Source: Clostridia bacterium
Lineage (GTDB): Bacteria > Bacillota > Clostridia > Oscillospirales > CAG-272
Length of the DNA: 64,000 nt
Reading direction: 5' to 3'
Assembly (NCBI GenBank): GCA_900767415.1
Contig: CAAFYZ010000036.1
Span: forward strand, 1-64,000
Shown here: in pieces, positions 41,631 through 48,867 of the stretch
How positions within the stretch are numbered: position 1 is the first letter of the stretch
How the letters are laid out: every line of letters starts with the position of its first letter
The notes under the pieces: model-generated
Seen by the model: only the letters and a program-made list of their open reading frames with translations
What the model was told of the DNA's origin: nothing
Databases searched by the model: none
Translations under genes and position numbers: made by a program

Positions 41631-43148
41631 TTATTTGTTTTCTTTCCGCTCGTTTTTCAGTTTTTCAAGGTACTCTCTTGCCGCGGTTTCCGCGTCGTCC
41701 AGGGCTTTTTCGAGAGCTTTCTTCTGATCTTTCATCTTTTCGACGGCGGCTTTCTTTCTCTCTTCGATCTCTGCCAACTCCTCTTCCGAGAGATCCGCAT
41801 TTATCTTCTCCAGATACGCATCGGCTTTTTCCTGCAGAAGGTCGGCTTTTCTTCTCAAAACCTTCAACTCGACTTTTTCACCGGTCAGCAGGTCGCCGAT
41901 TTCATTGAGAATATCTTTCAGATCGGCGGTCGCCGTGTTCAGGACGGACTGCACGCTTTCCGGCAGGACGTTCATCATGCCGTCTACCGACGCGATCAGC
42001 TGACGCATACTCAGAATTGCCGCTTCGATTTGCGGTCTGTATTCTTCCGCTATTTCGGAGAGACGTTCTTTGATTGCCGCTTCTGCCTGCGAAAGGGCTT
42101 CGGTGAGATCCTTCTTTGTCTGTTCGAGTTCATCGGAGGGCGGGGTATTCTTGAAGAGCTTGTCGACGTATGCTTCTATGCTTTCGATGGTGACTTCACC
42201 GTTGGAATTTCTGAGGGGGTCTGCCGATTCCATGCCGAGTGCGGAAACGATCGCGTTGATCTGCCCTTCGTTCATTGGATAGGTGCGGACATTCGCCGTG
42301 AGTTCTGCCATATCGCAGATAATCTCAAAGCAGGTTGCCGCCGAGGCATACATCTGATAGGTGCCGCCGTAATAAGCGGTCGTGGGGTGGGAGAGAAACT
42401 TTTCCATGTAGAACTGCGAGTAGACACTGTAAGCCGCAAGCGCGGTTGCCCGATCGTACGTGGCAAGGGCTTGTGCCTTGGCTTCCCGATAGGTCGCCGT
42501 AGCGAATTCTTCGATCTGCGGGGTGATGTCTTTCAGCATATCGATCAGTTGCGTATCGTCGAGCGCGATCGCCGCATCGATCGAAAGATCTCCCGTTTCC
42601 GAAACGGAGAGCGCGAGCTTGAACTTCGAGACGGTCACGTTCTGCACTGCCTCGTTGTCGGGAAATTGCTTTTTGACCTCATCCATTCTGCGGAGAAGGG
42701 AATACGCGCCCTCACCGTCCGTCGTAACGCTCAGCCCCGACTTTTTCGCCGTCGCCGTAACGGTGGTGTTGACCTTGCTTAATACCGTGGCGGAAAAATC
42801 GCTGTCCGCGGAGGAAACGAGGGTATCGACCACCCGGTTGGATTCGTCGAGATAGCCGTACCGGATTGCCAGGTCGGTGATCTTCTGAATGGCGGTGTCG
42901 AGGGGCTCACCCACGATCCCCGTCTCTTCGTACAGAAGGACCTGTCCGTCTTCGTTCTCGCCGCGCACGCTCACGACGCGGTTGTCCCGATCGACGATCA
43001 GTTCGACGGCGGGGTTGATGTCAAGACTTATGTATGCCTGTTTTTCCGGCTTTCCGGAAGGGTCGTCGTCTTTCGCGTTGCAGGCGGTGAGCATACACAG
43101 AGACGCCGCTGTGAGGATCGACAGAACAAGGGATAAAAATTTTTTCAT
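41631..43148 (-). CDS. RsgI-like domain lipoprotein with long coiled coil
   Basis: This 505-residue lipoprotein (lipobox LTAC near residue 23) starts its mature part with the RsgI-type periplasmic segment AYISLDINPAVELIVDRDN-RVVS, the family hallmark of paired beta-strands with an INPxVEL core. A helical domain follows, then a Glu/Lys-rich coiled coil at about 385-505. The start at 43148 has GGAGG upstream; the 19-residue longer form lacks support. It has its own promoter-like element shared with the sigma gene, suggesting both belong to one regulon. It could be a surface sensor or decoy counterpart of the membrane anti-sigma protein. Confidence 0.7.
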   Translation of the reverse strand: MKKFLSLVLSILTAASLCMLTACNAKDDDPSGKPEKQAYISLDINPAVELIVDRDNRVVSVRGENEDGQVLLYEETGIVGEPLDTAIQKITDLAIRYGYLDESNRVVDTLVSSADSDFSATVLSKVNTTVTATAKKSGLSVTTDGEGAYSLLRRMDEVKKQFPDNEAVQNVTVSKFKLALSVSETGDLSIDAAIALDDTQLIDMLKDITPQIEEFATATYREAKAQALATYDRATALAAYSVYSQFYMEKFLSHPTTAYYGGTYQMYASAATCFEIICDMAELTANVRTYPMNEGQINAIVSALGMESADPLRNSNGEVTIESIEAYVDKLFKNTPPSDELEQTKKDLTEALSQAEAAIKERLSEIAEEYRPQIEAAILSMRQLIASVDGMMNVLPESVQSVLNTATADLKDILNEIGDLLTGEKVELKVLRRKADLLQEKADAYLEKINADLSEEELAEIEERKKAAVEKMKDQKKALEKALDDAETAAREYLEKLKNERKENK

Positions 43149-43194
43149 AAGATAAAACCTCCGTTTCGGCAGTCGGCTTTTTGACTGCTTTTGA

Positions 43195-43226
43195 CCGTTA
43201 AACACGGCAACGGAGGTTTTTATTGC
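43195..43226 (-). promoter_or_regulatory. Promoter-like motif shared with the sigma operon
   Basis: On the minus strand GCAATAAAA (43226-43218), exactly 14 bp, then GTTTAACGG (43203-43195), about 47 bp before the lipoprotein ATG. The identical pair with identical spacing occurs before the sigma gene. It is probably the recognition site of the sigma factor encoded at 44620-45150. Confidence 0.6.
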
Positions 43227-43243
43227 ACTTTTTGCAAAAATTT

Positions 43244-44623
43244 TTATTTTTTATTCCAAAAATTTTCGAGCGAACCGTATTTTTCCGTTATCTCGTTGAC
43301 AAAAGCACCGTAATCCGCTTCCGTGATCGCGCTCCGCGGCTGCTCGTAGATGCTTTGATACGCTTCGGCTCTCGAGCGAAACCGCGCCGTCCACATCGTT
43401 TCCAGTTGCGCGATATACTCCTGCACGGTTGTCGGAACACGCAGGAGGGTTTCGAGTCCGCCGACGTCGCAGCCGATGTTTTTCAGGATGCCGATATATT
43501 TTTCCGCCGAAGACTGAAAGTCCGACAAGGAGAGGGAAGAAAACACGGTTTCGAGATCCAACCCCGAAAGGAAGGAATAGACGTTGACGGCAGAGGTCAG
43601 CTCATCCGTGTCGTTGATCGTAACGCCGAATTTTTCTTTATAGGCGCAGAGCAGGTCTTCCATCTTCCGCATCAGAGCGGTAAACTCTTCGCTCTCGCTC
43701 TCCCCCTGATATTTTTTGACCCGCCAATAATCCAGGGGCAGGAGAGAAGGATTGTCTTTGTGCATCATGATTTCGTAATTGCACCGTGCGATCTGCTGCA
43801 GCATCTGCGCATTCAAGAGGATGTCGTTCAGGTTCTTCAACAGTTTGTCGCGCACGGTTTCAAAGGTTTGCAAGCCCATGATATACGTCCGATAAAGATT
43901 TTGGAGTTCTTCCGCGTCCGCGTTCTCTTCCACCCGCTCTCCAAAGCGGTCGGAGAGACGGCAGAGTGCGTCGGTCAGTTCTTTGAGATCGGAGGTTTCC
44001 GCTACCCCCAGCCGTCCGCACAGCTCTTTGACGTCCGCCCGGTTTTCCACCACGACCGCATAGATCCCGTTTGTCATAAAGTACTCTTTCAGACTTCCCG
44101 ACACGGCGGAGAGGAGATTTCCGTCCGTCTCCGTACTGCTCGACAGGCGAACGGCACTTTGCGTGGCGGAGAGGTCGAGATAGCCGAGTTTTGCCGCCTC
44201 GTCGGTGTAGGCGACGATCGCTTCGGTCAGCGGTTTGTTTTTCACTTTTTCCGTGAGTGCGGGGTCGGACAGCAGAATGTCGGCGTCTTCGTTCAGCGAA
44301 GTAATGCGTTGCACGGTGCCGTCCGCATCGGTAACGAAGGCGACGGCGGGGTTAATCTCCAGAGTGAATACGAAGTGATCGAAGGCGGGCGGCGGGGGTG
44401 CCGGCGCTTTGAAAATGCCGATAAACGCAAAAACGATTGCAATCGCGACGGCGGCAAGCGCAGAGCCCGCCCCGAGATAGCGTTTGAAGAGGGGCGGCTT
44501 GGTTTTTACGACGGGGATTTTTGTATCGGTCGCCGTGACGATCGGTGCGTTTTTGACGTCTTCGCGCAGAGGCGGCGCGATATGATCGAATTCTTCGTTG
44601 AATCGCTTTTTCCAGGATTTCAT
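43244..44623 (-). CDS. Membrane anti-sigma factor with RsgI-like domain
   Basis: This 459-residue protein has an N-terminal cytoplasmic region of about 52 residues, a transmembrane helix at about 57-78, then the RsgI-like segment FVFTLEINPAVAFVTDAD at about 90, and a long helical extracellular part. The start at 44623 overlaps the sigma stop by ATGA and has GGAGGAAG upstream. It should hold the sigma factor at the membrane and release it on an envelope or polysaccharide signal. Related RsgI proteins use autoproteolysis at the conserved strand; here the NPAVAF core is present, but processing is not shown. Confidence 0.75.
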   Translation of the reverse strand: MKSWKKRFNEEFDHIAPPLREDVKNAPIVTATDTKIPVVKTKPPLFKRYLGAGSALAAVAIAIVFAFIGIFKAPAPPPPAFDHFVFTLEINPAVAFVTDADGTVQRITSLNEDADILLSDPALTEKVKNKPLTEAIVAYTDEAAKLGYLDLSATQSAVRLSSSTETDGNLLSAVSGSLKEYFMTNGIYAVVVENRADVKELCGRLGVAETSDLKELTDALCRLSDRFGERVEENADAEELQNLYRTYIMGLQTFETVRDKLLKNLNDILLNAQMLQQIARCNYEIMMHKDNPSLLPLDYWRVKKYQGESESEEFTALMRKMEDLLCAYKEKFGVTINDTDELTSAVNVYSFLSGLDLETVFSSLSLSDFQSSAEKYIGILKNIGCDVGGLETLLRVPTTVQEYIAQLETMWTARFRSRAEAYQSIYEQPRSAITEADYGAFVNEITEKYGSLENFWNKK

Positions 44624-45150
44624 CTTTCTTCCTCCTTCCATGCTACTTTCAGTTTGTCCGCGGCTCGTTTATATTTCGAGGTGATCGTTCCTAACGGACG
44701 TTGAAGGATTGTTGCGATTTCTTTATGTTTATATCCCCATATCACATGGAGAATGAGGATGCGCTGTTCTTCTTCGTCCAGCACGCGCCGCATGACGGAG
44801 GTGAGTGCGCTCCGCGTTTCCAAGCTTTCGTAGGCGTCCGTTTCGCCGACGGCGGATTCCGTCTGCCACCCGATATAGTTGGAATTTTTGCGTATTTCGT
44901 TCAGTGCCGTGTTCTTCGCGATCTGTAAGATCCACGCCAGCCCGTTGCTGCCGGCTTTGTATTGCCCGATGTTCTGCTTGATTTTCAGATAGGTGGTCTG
45001 CATCGCGTCTTCGCAGTCGGCACTGCTTTTGAAATAGGAGAAGAGAAAGGCATATACTCCGCGCTTAGTCTCTGTGTAGAGGCGTCCGAAGGCGTCGTTG
45101 TCGCCGTGCGCGATCTGTTTCAAAGCATGGTCGATTTCCCGTTTGTTCAT
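44620..45150 (-). CDS. ECF sigma factor
   Basis: This 176-residue protein has region 2 (DAFGRLYTETKRGVYAFLFSYFKSSADCEDAMQTTYLKI) and region 4 helix-turn-helix (RILILHVIWGYKHKEIATILQRPLGTITSKYKRA). It directs transcription of its own operon and probably of the neighbouring lipoprotein gene. Start ATG at 45150 with AAAGGAAC. Two promoters lie upstream, one sigma-A-like and one matching the shared motif. Confidence 0.9.
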   Translation of the reverse strand: MNKREIDHALKQIAHGDNDAFGRLYTETKRGVYAFLFSYFKSSADCEDAMQTTYLKIKQNIGQYKAGSNGLAWILQIAKNTALNEIRKNSNYIGWQTESAVGETDAYESLETRSALTSVMRRVLDEEEQRILILHVIWGYKHKEIATILQRPLGTITSKYKRAADKLKVAWKEEER

Positions 45151-45168
45151 TGTCCGTTCCTTTCCTAT

Positions 45169-45201
45169 CCGTTAAACAAAACGGAATCGGATTTTATTGC
45201 A
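45169..45201 (-). promoter_or_regulatory. Putative sigma auto-promoter, copy of the shared motif
   Basis: On the minus strand TGCAATAAAA (45201-45192), 14 bp, then GTTTAACGG (45177-45169). The element and spacing match those upstream of the RsgI-like lipoprotein. It lies directly before the ribosome site, implying a short leader. Confidence 0.6.
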
Positions 45202-45299
45202 TAAAAAGAAAAAATTTACAGGGAGAGCATCGCGGAGTGCAATGCCGAAAACGGCGGGCGGGAAGCCGCAGACTTTCCGCAGGAGCGTCTCGTGATTCT

Positions 45300-45328
45300 A
45301 TTATATCACTTGTTTTTCAAAATCGCAA
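45300..45328 (-). promoter_or_regulatory. Sigma-A-type promoter upstream of the ECF operon
   Basis: On the minus strand TTGCGA (45328-45323), 17-bp spacer, TATAAT (45305-45300). It would give basal transcription of the sigma gene with a leader of about 145 nt containing a small GCCG/CGGC hairpin. Confidence 0.6.
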
Positions 45329-45333
45329 GTGCC

Positions 45334-45890
45334 GCAGAGCGCGATATGGTGGAATCTGCTCTTCGCGGCGCGGTGCGCCGTGCGATCTCTGGGGGATCCG
45401 AAGAGCAGTGTTCGAACCGCGGGTGCTATCCTTGCGTCGGCAGAAAACAGAGGTAGGCAAAACGCACCCGCGGTCGAAAAGCCCCGGGGCGCATAAAAAG
45501 GCACCCCCACATCGGGGGTGCGCAGAGCGCGATATGGCGGAATCTGCTCTTCGCGGCGCGATGCGCCGTGCGATCTCTGGGGGATCCGAAGAGCAGTGTT
45601 CGAACCGCGGGTGCTGACTCGGCGCAGAGAAGAGCGAAAGAGGTGCGACGCACCCGCGGTCGAAAAGCCACGGGGCACACAAAAAAGCACCCCGTATTGG
45701 GGTGCGCAGAGCGTGATATGGCGGAATCTGTTCTTCGCGGCGCGATGCGCCGTGCGATCCCACGGGGATCCGAAGAGCAGTGTTCGAACCGCGGGCGCTA
45801 TCCTTGCGTCGGCAGGAAACAGAGGTAGGCAAAACGCACCCGCGGTCGAAAGGCCATGAGGCACACAAAAAAGCACCCCGTATTGGGGTG
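45334..45890 (-). repeat. Three tandem structured repeats (about 185 bp) next to tRNA genes
   Basis: Units start at 45334, 45522 and 45706 (periods 188 and 184 bp). Each contains an inverted pair CTGCTCTTCG/CGAAGAGCAG enclosing a GGCGC/GCGCC hairpin, a second pair ACCGCGGGTG/CACCCGCGGT around a variable 40-nt loop, and a terminal hairpin of the GCACCCC/GGGGTGC type followed by T5-6 on the minus strand. The middle unit carries a different variable loop, so the repeat is diverging. Long frames across the array are repetitive and Arg/Cys-rich and are not credible proteins. The terminal hairpin copies the terminator of the adjacent tRNA-Glu, suggesting spread by duplication of a tRNA 3' flank. 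Confidence 0.8.
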
Positions 45891-45900
45891 CTTTTTTGTG
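45864..45900 (-). terminator. Terminator of the tRNA-Met/tRNA-Glu unit
   Basis: A 16-bp perfect stem (45885-45900 with 45864-45879) includes T6 in its descending arm on the minus strand. The ascending arm begins inside the tRNA-Glu CCA end (45899-45901). Confidence 0.8.
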
Positions 45901-45973
45901 GTGACTCGTGGCGGAATCGAACCGCCGTTACAGCCGTGAAAGGGCCGTGTCTTAACCTCTTGACCAACGAGCC
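45899..45973 (-). tRNA. tRNA-Glu (anticodon TTC)
   Basis: A full cloverleaf on the minus strand: acceptor GGCTCGT/ACGAGTC with discriminator A and encoded CCA, anticodon loop CTTTCAC with TTC at 45940-45938, and T-arm GGCGG-TTCGATT-CCGCC. It is separated from tRNA-Met by 3 bp. Confidence 0.95.
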
Positions 45974-45976
45974 GAA

Positions 45977-46053
45977 TGGTAGCGGAAGTCGGATTTGAAC
46001 CAACGACCTGCCGGGTATGAACCGGACGCTCTAGCCAACTGAGCTATTCCGCC
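45977..46053 (-). tRNA. tRNA-Met (anticodon CAT)
   Basis: A full cloverleaf on the minus strand beginning GGCGGAATAGCTCAG, with anticodon stem CCGG-loop-CCGG and loop TTCATAC, T-loop TTCAAAT, acceptor ending TTCCGCTA and encoded CCA. The paired first base and acceptor suggest an elongator rather than initiator tRNA. A tRNA-Ile2 with lysidine-modified CAT cannot be fully excluded. Confidence 0.92.
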
Positions 46054-46094
46054 GTTTGCGCGGAAAATGAGGATGCCTCAAACCTTGCTGGAAT

Positions 46095-46123
46095 ATTATA
46101 TCACGGAGAAATGCAAAAGTCAA
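46095..46123 (-). promoter_or_regulatory. Promoter of the tRNA unit
   Basis: On the minus strand TTGACT (46123-46118), 17-bp spacer, perfect TATAAT (46100-46095), 41 bp upstream of the tRNA-Met 5' end. Confidence 0.85.
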
Positions 46124-46245
46124 GATGTTTTGCAAAGTTTTTCGGATTTTTGGCGATTTTTCCGTTTTTGTAAAAAAGGAGAGGGATTTTTCGCCCGAGC
46201 GGATAGCGAAAAAATCGGCGTCCGAAGGGAATTGCGGGTTGCTTC

Positions 46246-46274
46246 TTGACAAAAACGGCGTTTCGGGGTATAAT
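46246..46274 (+). promoter_or_regulatory. Promoter of serC
   Basis: A perfect TTGACA (46246-46251), 17-bp spacer and perfect TATAAT (46269-46274) lie about 62 bp before the serC ATG. Confidence 0.9.
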
Positions 46275-46336
46275 ATTCTTACTTTACAGTATGTTTCGGA
46301 AAGGTTTCGCGCATCCGGCGCGATGTGGTACTTTTG

Positions 46337-47437
46337 ATGGAAAGAGTGTATAATTTTTCCGCCGGGCCCTCCATGCTTCCGCTTGAAGTCCTGAAGACCG
46401 CAAGAGATGACCTTCTTTGCTACGGGGATACCGGTATGTCCGTGCTGGAGATGAGCCATCGCTCCGCGGAGTTTGCGGAGATCGTCGCGAGCGCGGAAAA
46501 ATCCCTCCGCACCCTGCTCGGGATCCCGTCGAACTATCGCGTCCTCTTTTTGCAGGGGGGTGCCACGACGCAGTTTGCCGCCGTCCCGCTGAACCTCCTC
46601 TCCGAGCATAAGTGCGCGGACTATATCATCTCCGGTCAGTTCTCCAAAAAGGCATATATGGAAGCGAAAAAGTACGGCGACATCGCCATCGCGGCGTCTT
46701 CTGCCGGCGCGACGCCGACCTTTTCCACCGTCCCGGAAGTCAAGCGGTCGGATTTTCGCCCCGACGCGGATTATGTCCACATTTGTTATAACAATACCGT
46801 CTACGGCACAAAATATCATTATATTCCCGATACGGGGAACATTCCGCTCGTCGCCGATATGTCCTCCTGTATCCTTTCCGAGCCGATCGACGTGTCGAAA
46901 TTCGGTCTGATTTATGCGAGCGCGCAGAAGAACATCGCACCCGCCGGGCTGACGGTCGTCATCGTACGGGACGATCTGATCGGCAACGCGCGTCCCGACA
47001 CTCCCGCCATGCTGAATTATAAACTGCTCGCCGAGAGCGGCTCTCTCTACAACACGCCGCCCTGTTTTTCGATCTATATGGCAAAACTCGTCTTTGAGCA
47101 GATCCTCTCTGTCGGCGGACTCGACGAGATGAAACGCCGTAACGAAAGAAAGGCGAGTCTGCTCTACGATTATCTCGACAGTCAGAGTTATTATACCGCC
47201 CCCGTGGATAAAAAATGCCGCTCGATGATGAACGTCGTCTTCGTTACGGGAGATGCCGAATTGGATAAAAAATTCACCAAAGAGGCGTCCGCCGTCGGAC
47301 TCTGCAACCTCGGAGGACATCACTCGGTCGGCGGTATGCGCGCCTCGATCTACAACGCCATGCCCTACGAAGGCGTCGAAAAACTCGTCGCCTTCATGAA
47401 ACGCTTCGCCCTCGAAAACCCGAGATTCGACACCTGA
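46337..47437 (+). CDS. serC: Phosphoserine aminotransferase
   Basis: This 366-residue PLP enzyme starts MERVYNFSAGPSMLP, the family hallmark. It has FLQGGATTQFAAVPLNLL, TVYGTKYHYIP, MSSCILSEPIDVSKFGLIYASAQKNIAPAG (PLP lysine in AQKN at about 200) and the closing NLGGHHSVGGMRASIYNAMP. It converts phosphohydroxypyruvate and glutamate to phosphoserine in serine synthesis. I chose the ATG at 46337; a GTG four codons earlier is possible, and the ribosome site is weak for both. It stands alone between promoter and terminator; no serA is adjacent. Confidence 0.94.
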   Translation: MERVYNFSAGPSMLPLEVLKTARDDLLCYGDTGMSVLEMSHRSAEFAEIVASAEKSLRTLLGIPSNYRVLFLQGGATTQFAAVPLNLLSEHKCADYIISGQFSKKAYMEAKKYGDIAIAASSAGATPTFSTVPEVKRSDFRPDADYVHICYNNTVYGTKYHYIPDTGNIPLVADMSSCILSEPIDVSKFGLIYASAQKNIAPAGLTVVIVRDDLIGNARPDTPAMLNYKLLAESGSLYNTPPCFSIYMAKLVFEQILSVGGLDEMKRRNERKASLLYDYLDSQSYYTAPVDKKCRSMMNVVFVTGDAELDKKFTKEASAVGLCNLGGHHSVGGMRASIYNAMPYEGVEKLVAFMKRFALENPRFDT

Positions 47438-47465
47438 CCCGACGCCGGGACCTGTCCCGGATATA

Positions 47466-47505
47466 AGCCCGCCCTGCCGCACGGATTTTTACGGCAGGGC
47501 GGGCT
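47466..47505 (+). terminator. Terminator after serC
   Basis: A 14-bp stem AGCCCGCCCTGCCG/CGGCAGGGCGGGCT followed by T5. Confidence 0.88.
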
Positions 47506-47676
47506 TTTTACACGCCCTTTTCACGCTCTTTCCACCCGAAAGAACGTTTTTCCTTTTGCGGAAAGAATCCGCCGTTTCTTCCTTATAATATATTATAACC
47601 TCGTTTTTCCCCGAATGCGGTAAATTTTTGTACATTTCAAATAAAAAAACACATTCCTTTCTCTTTCAAATTGGGG

Positions 47677-47682
47677 TATAAT
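47677..47682 (+). promoter_or_regulatory. -10 element of the mglBAC operon
   Basis: TATAAT with a poor -35 (TTCCTT at 47654, 17-bp spacer), about 44 bp before the mglB ATG. A weak -35 suggests dependence on an activator, plausibly the YesN-type regulator encoded at 52272. The 47510-47676 stretch is AT-rich with no other feature. Confidence 0.45.
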
Positions 47683-47725
47683 AAAAACAACGACGAAAAG
47701 TCGAAAAAGAAACGGAGGATCTATC

Positions 47726-48796
47726 ATGAAAAAGATCATCGCAACCATTCTCGCGCTCACACTCGCGCTGACAGCTTTGCTCGGGCTTGTTTCCTGCGGA
47801 GGAAACGAGGCGGGTGAAATCTCTGTCTTCTACTACACCAACGCAGACACCTACATTTCCAGTGTCCGGACCGCAATGAACAAAATGCTCACCGACGCCG
47901 GTCTGAAGTATGCGAACTATGACGCAAACGGCAGCCAGACCACCCAGACCGAGCAGGTCACGACCGCGATCGCGAAGGGCTCCCGCGCTCTGATCGTCAA
48001 CCTCGTGGACACCAACTCGGACGATGCCGCGCAGAACATCGTGAACATGGCGAAAGATAAAGGCATTCCCGTCATTTTCTTCAACCGTTCGGTCAAAGAA
48101 TCGGTTATCAAGAGCTATGAGAAGTGCGCCTTCGTCGGTACCGACTACGAAGAAGCGGGTCATATGCAGGGTAAGATGATCGGCGAGTATGTTCTTGCCA
48201 ACTATGACAAACTCGACCTGAACAAGGACGGCAAAATCAGCTACGCCATGTTCAAGGGACAGGAAGGCAACCAGGAAGCCATCGCCCGTACCGAATTTGC
48301 GGTAAAAGATGCGAACGCGATCCTGACCGCCGCCGGCAAGCCCGAGCTTGTCTACTACGACGCCAACAATACGAACAAGTACCAGGTTGACCAGAACGGT
48401 CAGTGGTCTGCCGCCGCGGCGAGAGACTATATGAGCACCAACCTCAGCCAGTACAGCGAAGCGAACAACAACATGATCGAGCTCGTTATCGCGAACAACG
48501 ACGAGATGGCACTCGGTGCGATCACCGCACTTCAGGAACTCGGATACAACAAGGGCGGTAGTAGCAAGCTGATCCCCGTCTTCGGCGTTGACGCGACCGA
48601 TGCGGCGAAAGCGGCAATCAGCGACGGCTCGATGGTCGGTACCATCAAGCAGGACGCGGAAGGCATGGCAAGCGCAATCGCTACCGTCGTGCAGAATATG
48701 CTCAACGGCAAGCCGATGTTCGATACCATCGATTCGAAGAACGTGGTCGGCTCTTGGAGAGTCAACATTCCTTACGCAACCTATCTCGGCAAGTAA
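47726..48796 (+). CDS. mglB: Galactose/glucose-type ABC transporter binding lipoprotein
   Basis: This 356-residue lipoprotein (lipobox GLVSC) belongs to the Peripla_BP_4 sugar family. The EF-hand-like calcium loop DLNKDGKIS and the flanking KGQEGNQEAIART match the galactose/glucose-binding protein signature, as do IFFNRS and NNDEMALGAI. It delivers a hexose (galactose or glucose likely) to MglAC. It is the first gene of the importer, with GGAGGA before the ATG. Confidence 0.9.
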   Translation: MKKIIATILALTLALTALLGLVSCGGNEAGEISVFYYTNADTYISSVRTAMNKMLTDAGLKYANYDANGSQTTQTEQVTTAIAKGSRALIVNLVDTNSDDAAQNIVNMAKDKGIPVIFFNRSVKESVIKSYEKCAFVGTDYEEAGHMQGKMIGEYVLANYDKLDLNKDGKISYAMFKGQEGNQEAIARTEFAVKDANAILTAAGKPELVYYDANNTNKYQVDQNGQWSAAAARDYMSTNLSQYSEANNNMIELVIANNDEMALGAITALQELGYNKGGSSKLIPVFGVDATDAAKAAISDGSMVGTIKQDAEGMASAIATVVQNMLNGKPMFDTIDSKNVVGSWRVNIPYATYLGK

Positions 48797-48810
48797 TATT
48801 GTCATCCCTC

Positions 48811-48838
48811 CCCGGAGCGGCGCCTGCGCCGCTCCGGG
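48811..48838 (+). terminator. Intercistronic hairpin between mglB and mglA
   Basis: A 13-bp GC-rich stem with a 2-nt nominal loop, not followed by T's. It probably protects the mglB mRNA 3' end and lowers mglA expression. Confidence 0.6.
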
Positions 48839-48867
48839 AAAATCCATCCGGAAGGCAGGAAACCATT

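Noticed and set aside
45590..45620. Degenerate tRNA because of GTTCGAAC T-loop-like words in each repeat unit
   Set aside because: No acceptor, D-arm or anticodon arm can be drawn around it.
45334..45890. CRISPR array
   Set aside because: Units are about 185 bp with internal hairpins, not short repeats with uniform unique spacers, and no cas genes are present.
45301..46003. Overlapping minus- and plus-strand frames encoding Arg/Cys-rich repetitive proteins across the repeat array
   Set aside because: They run through tRNA genes and terminators, repeat because the DNA repeats, and have no ribosome sites or domain motifs.
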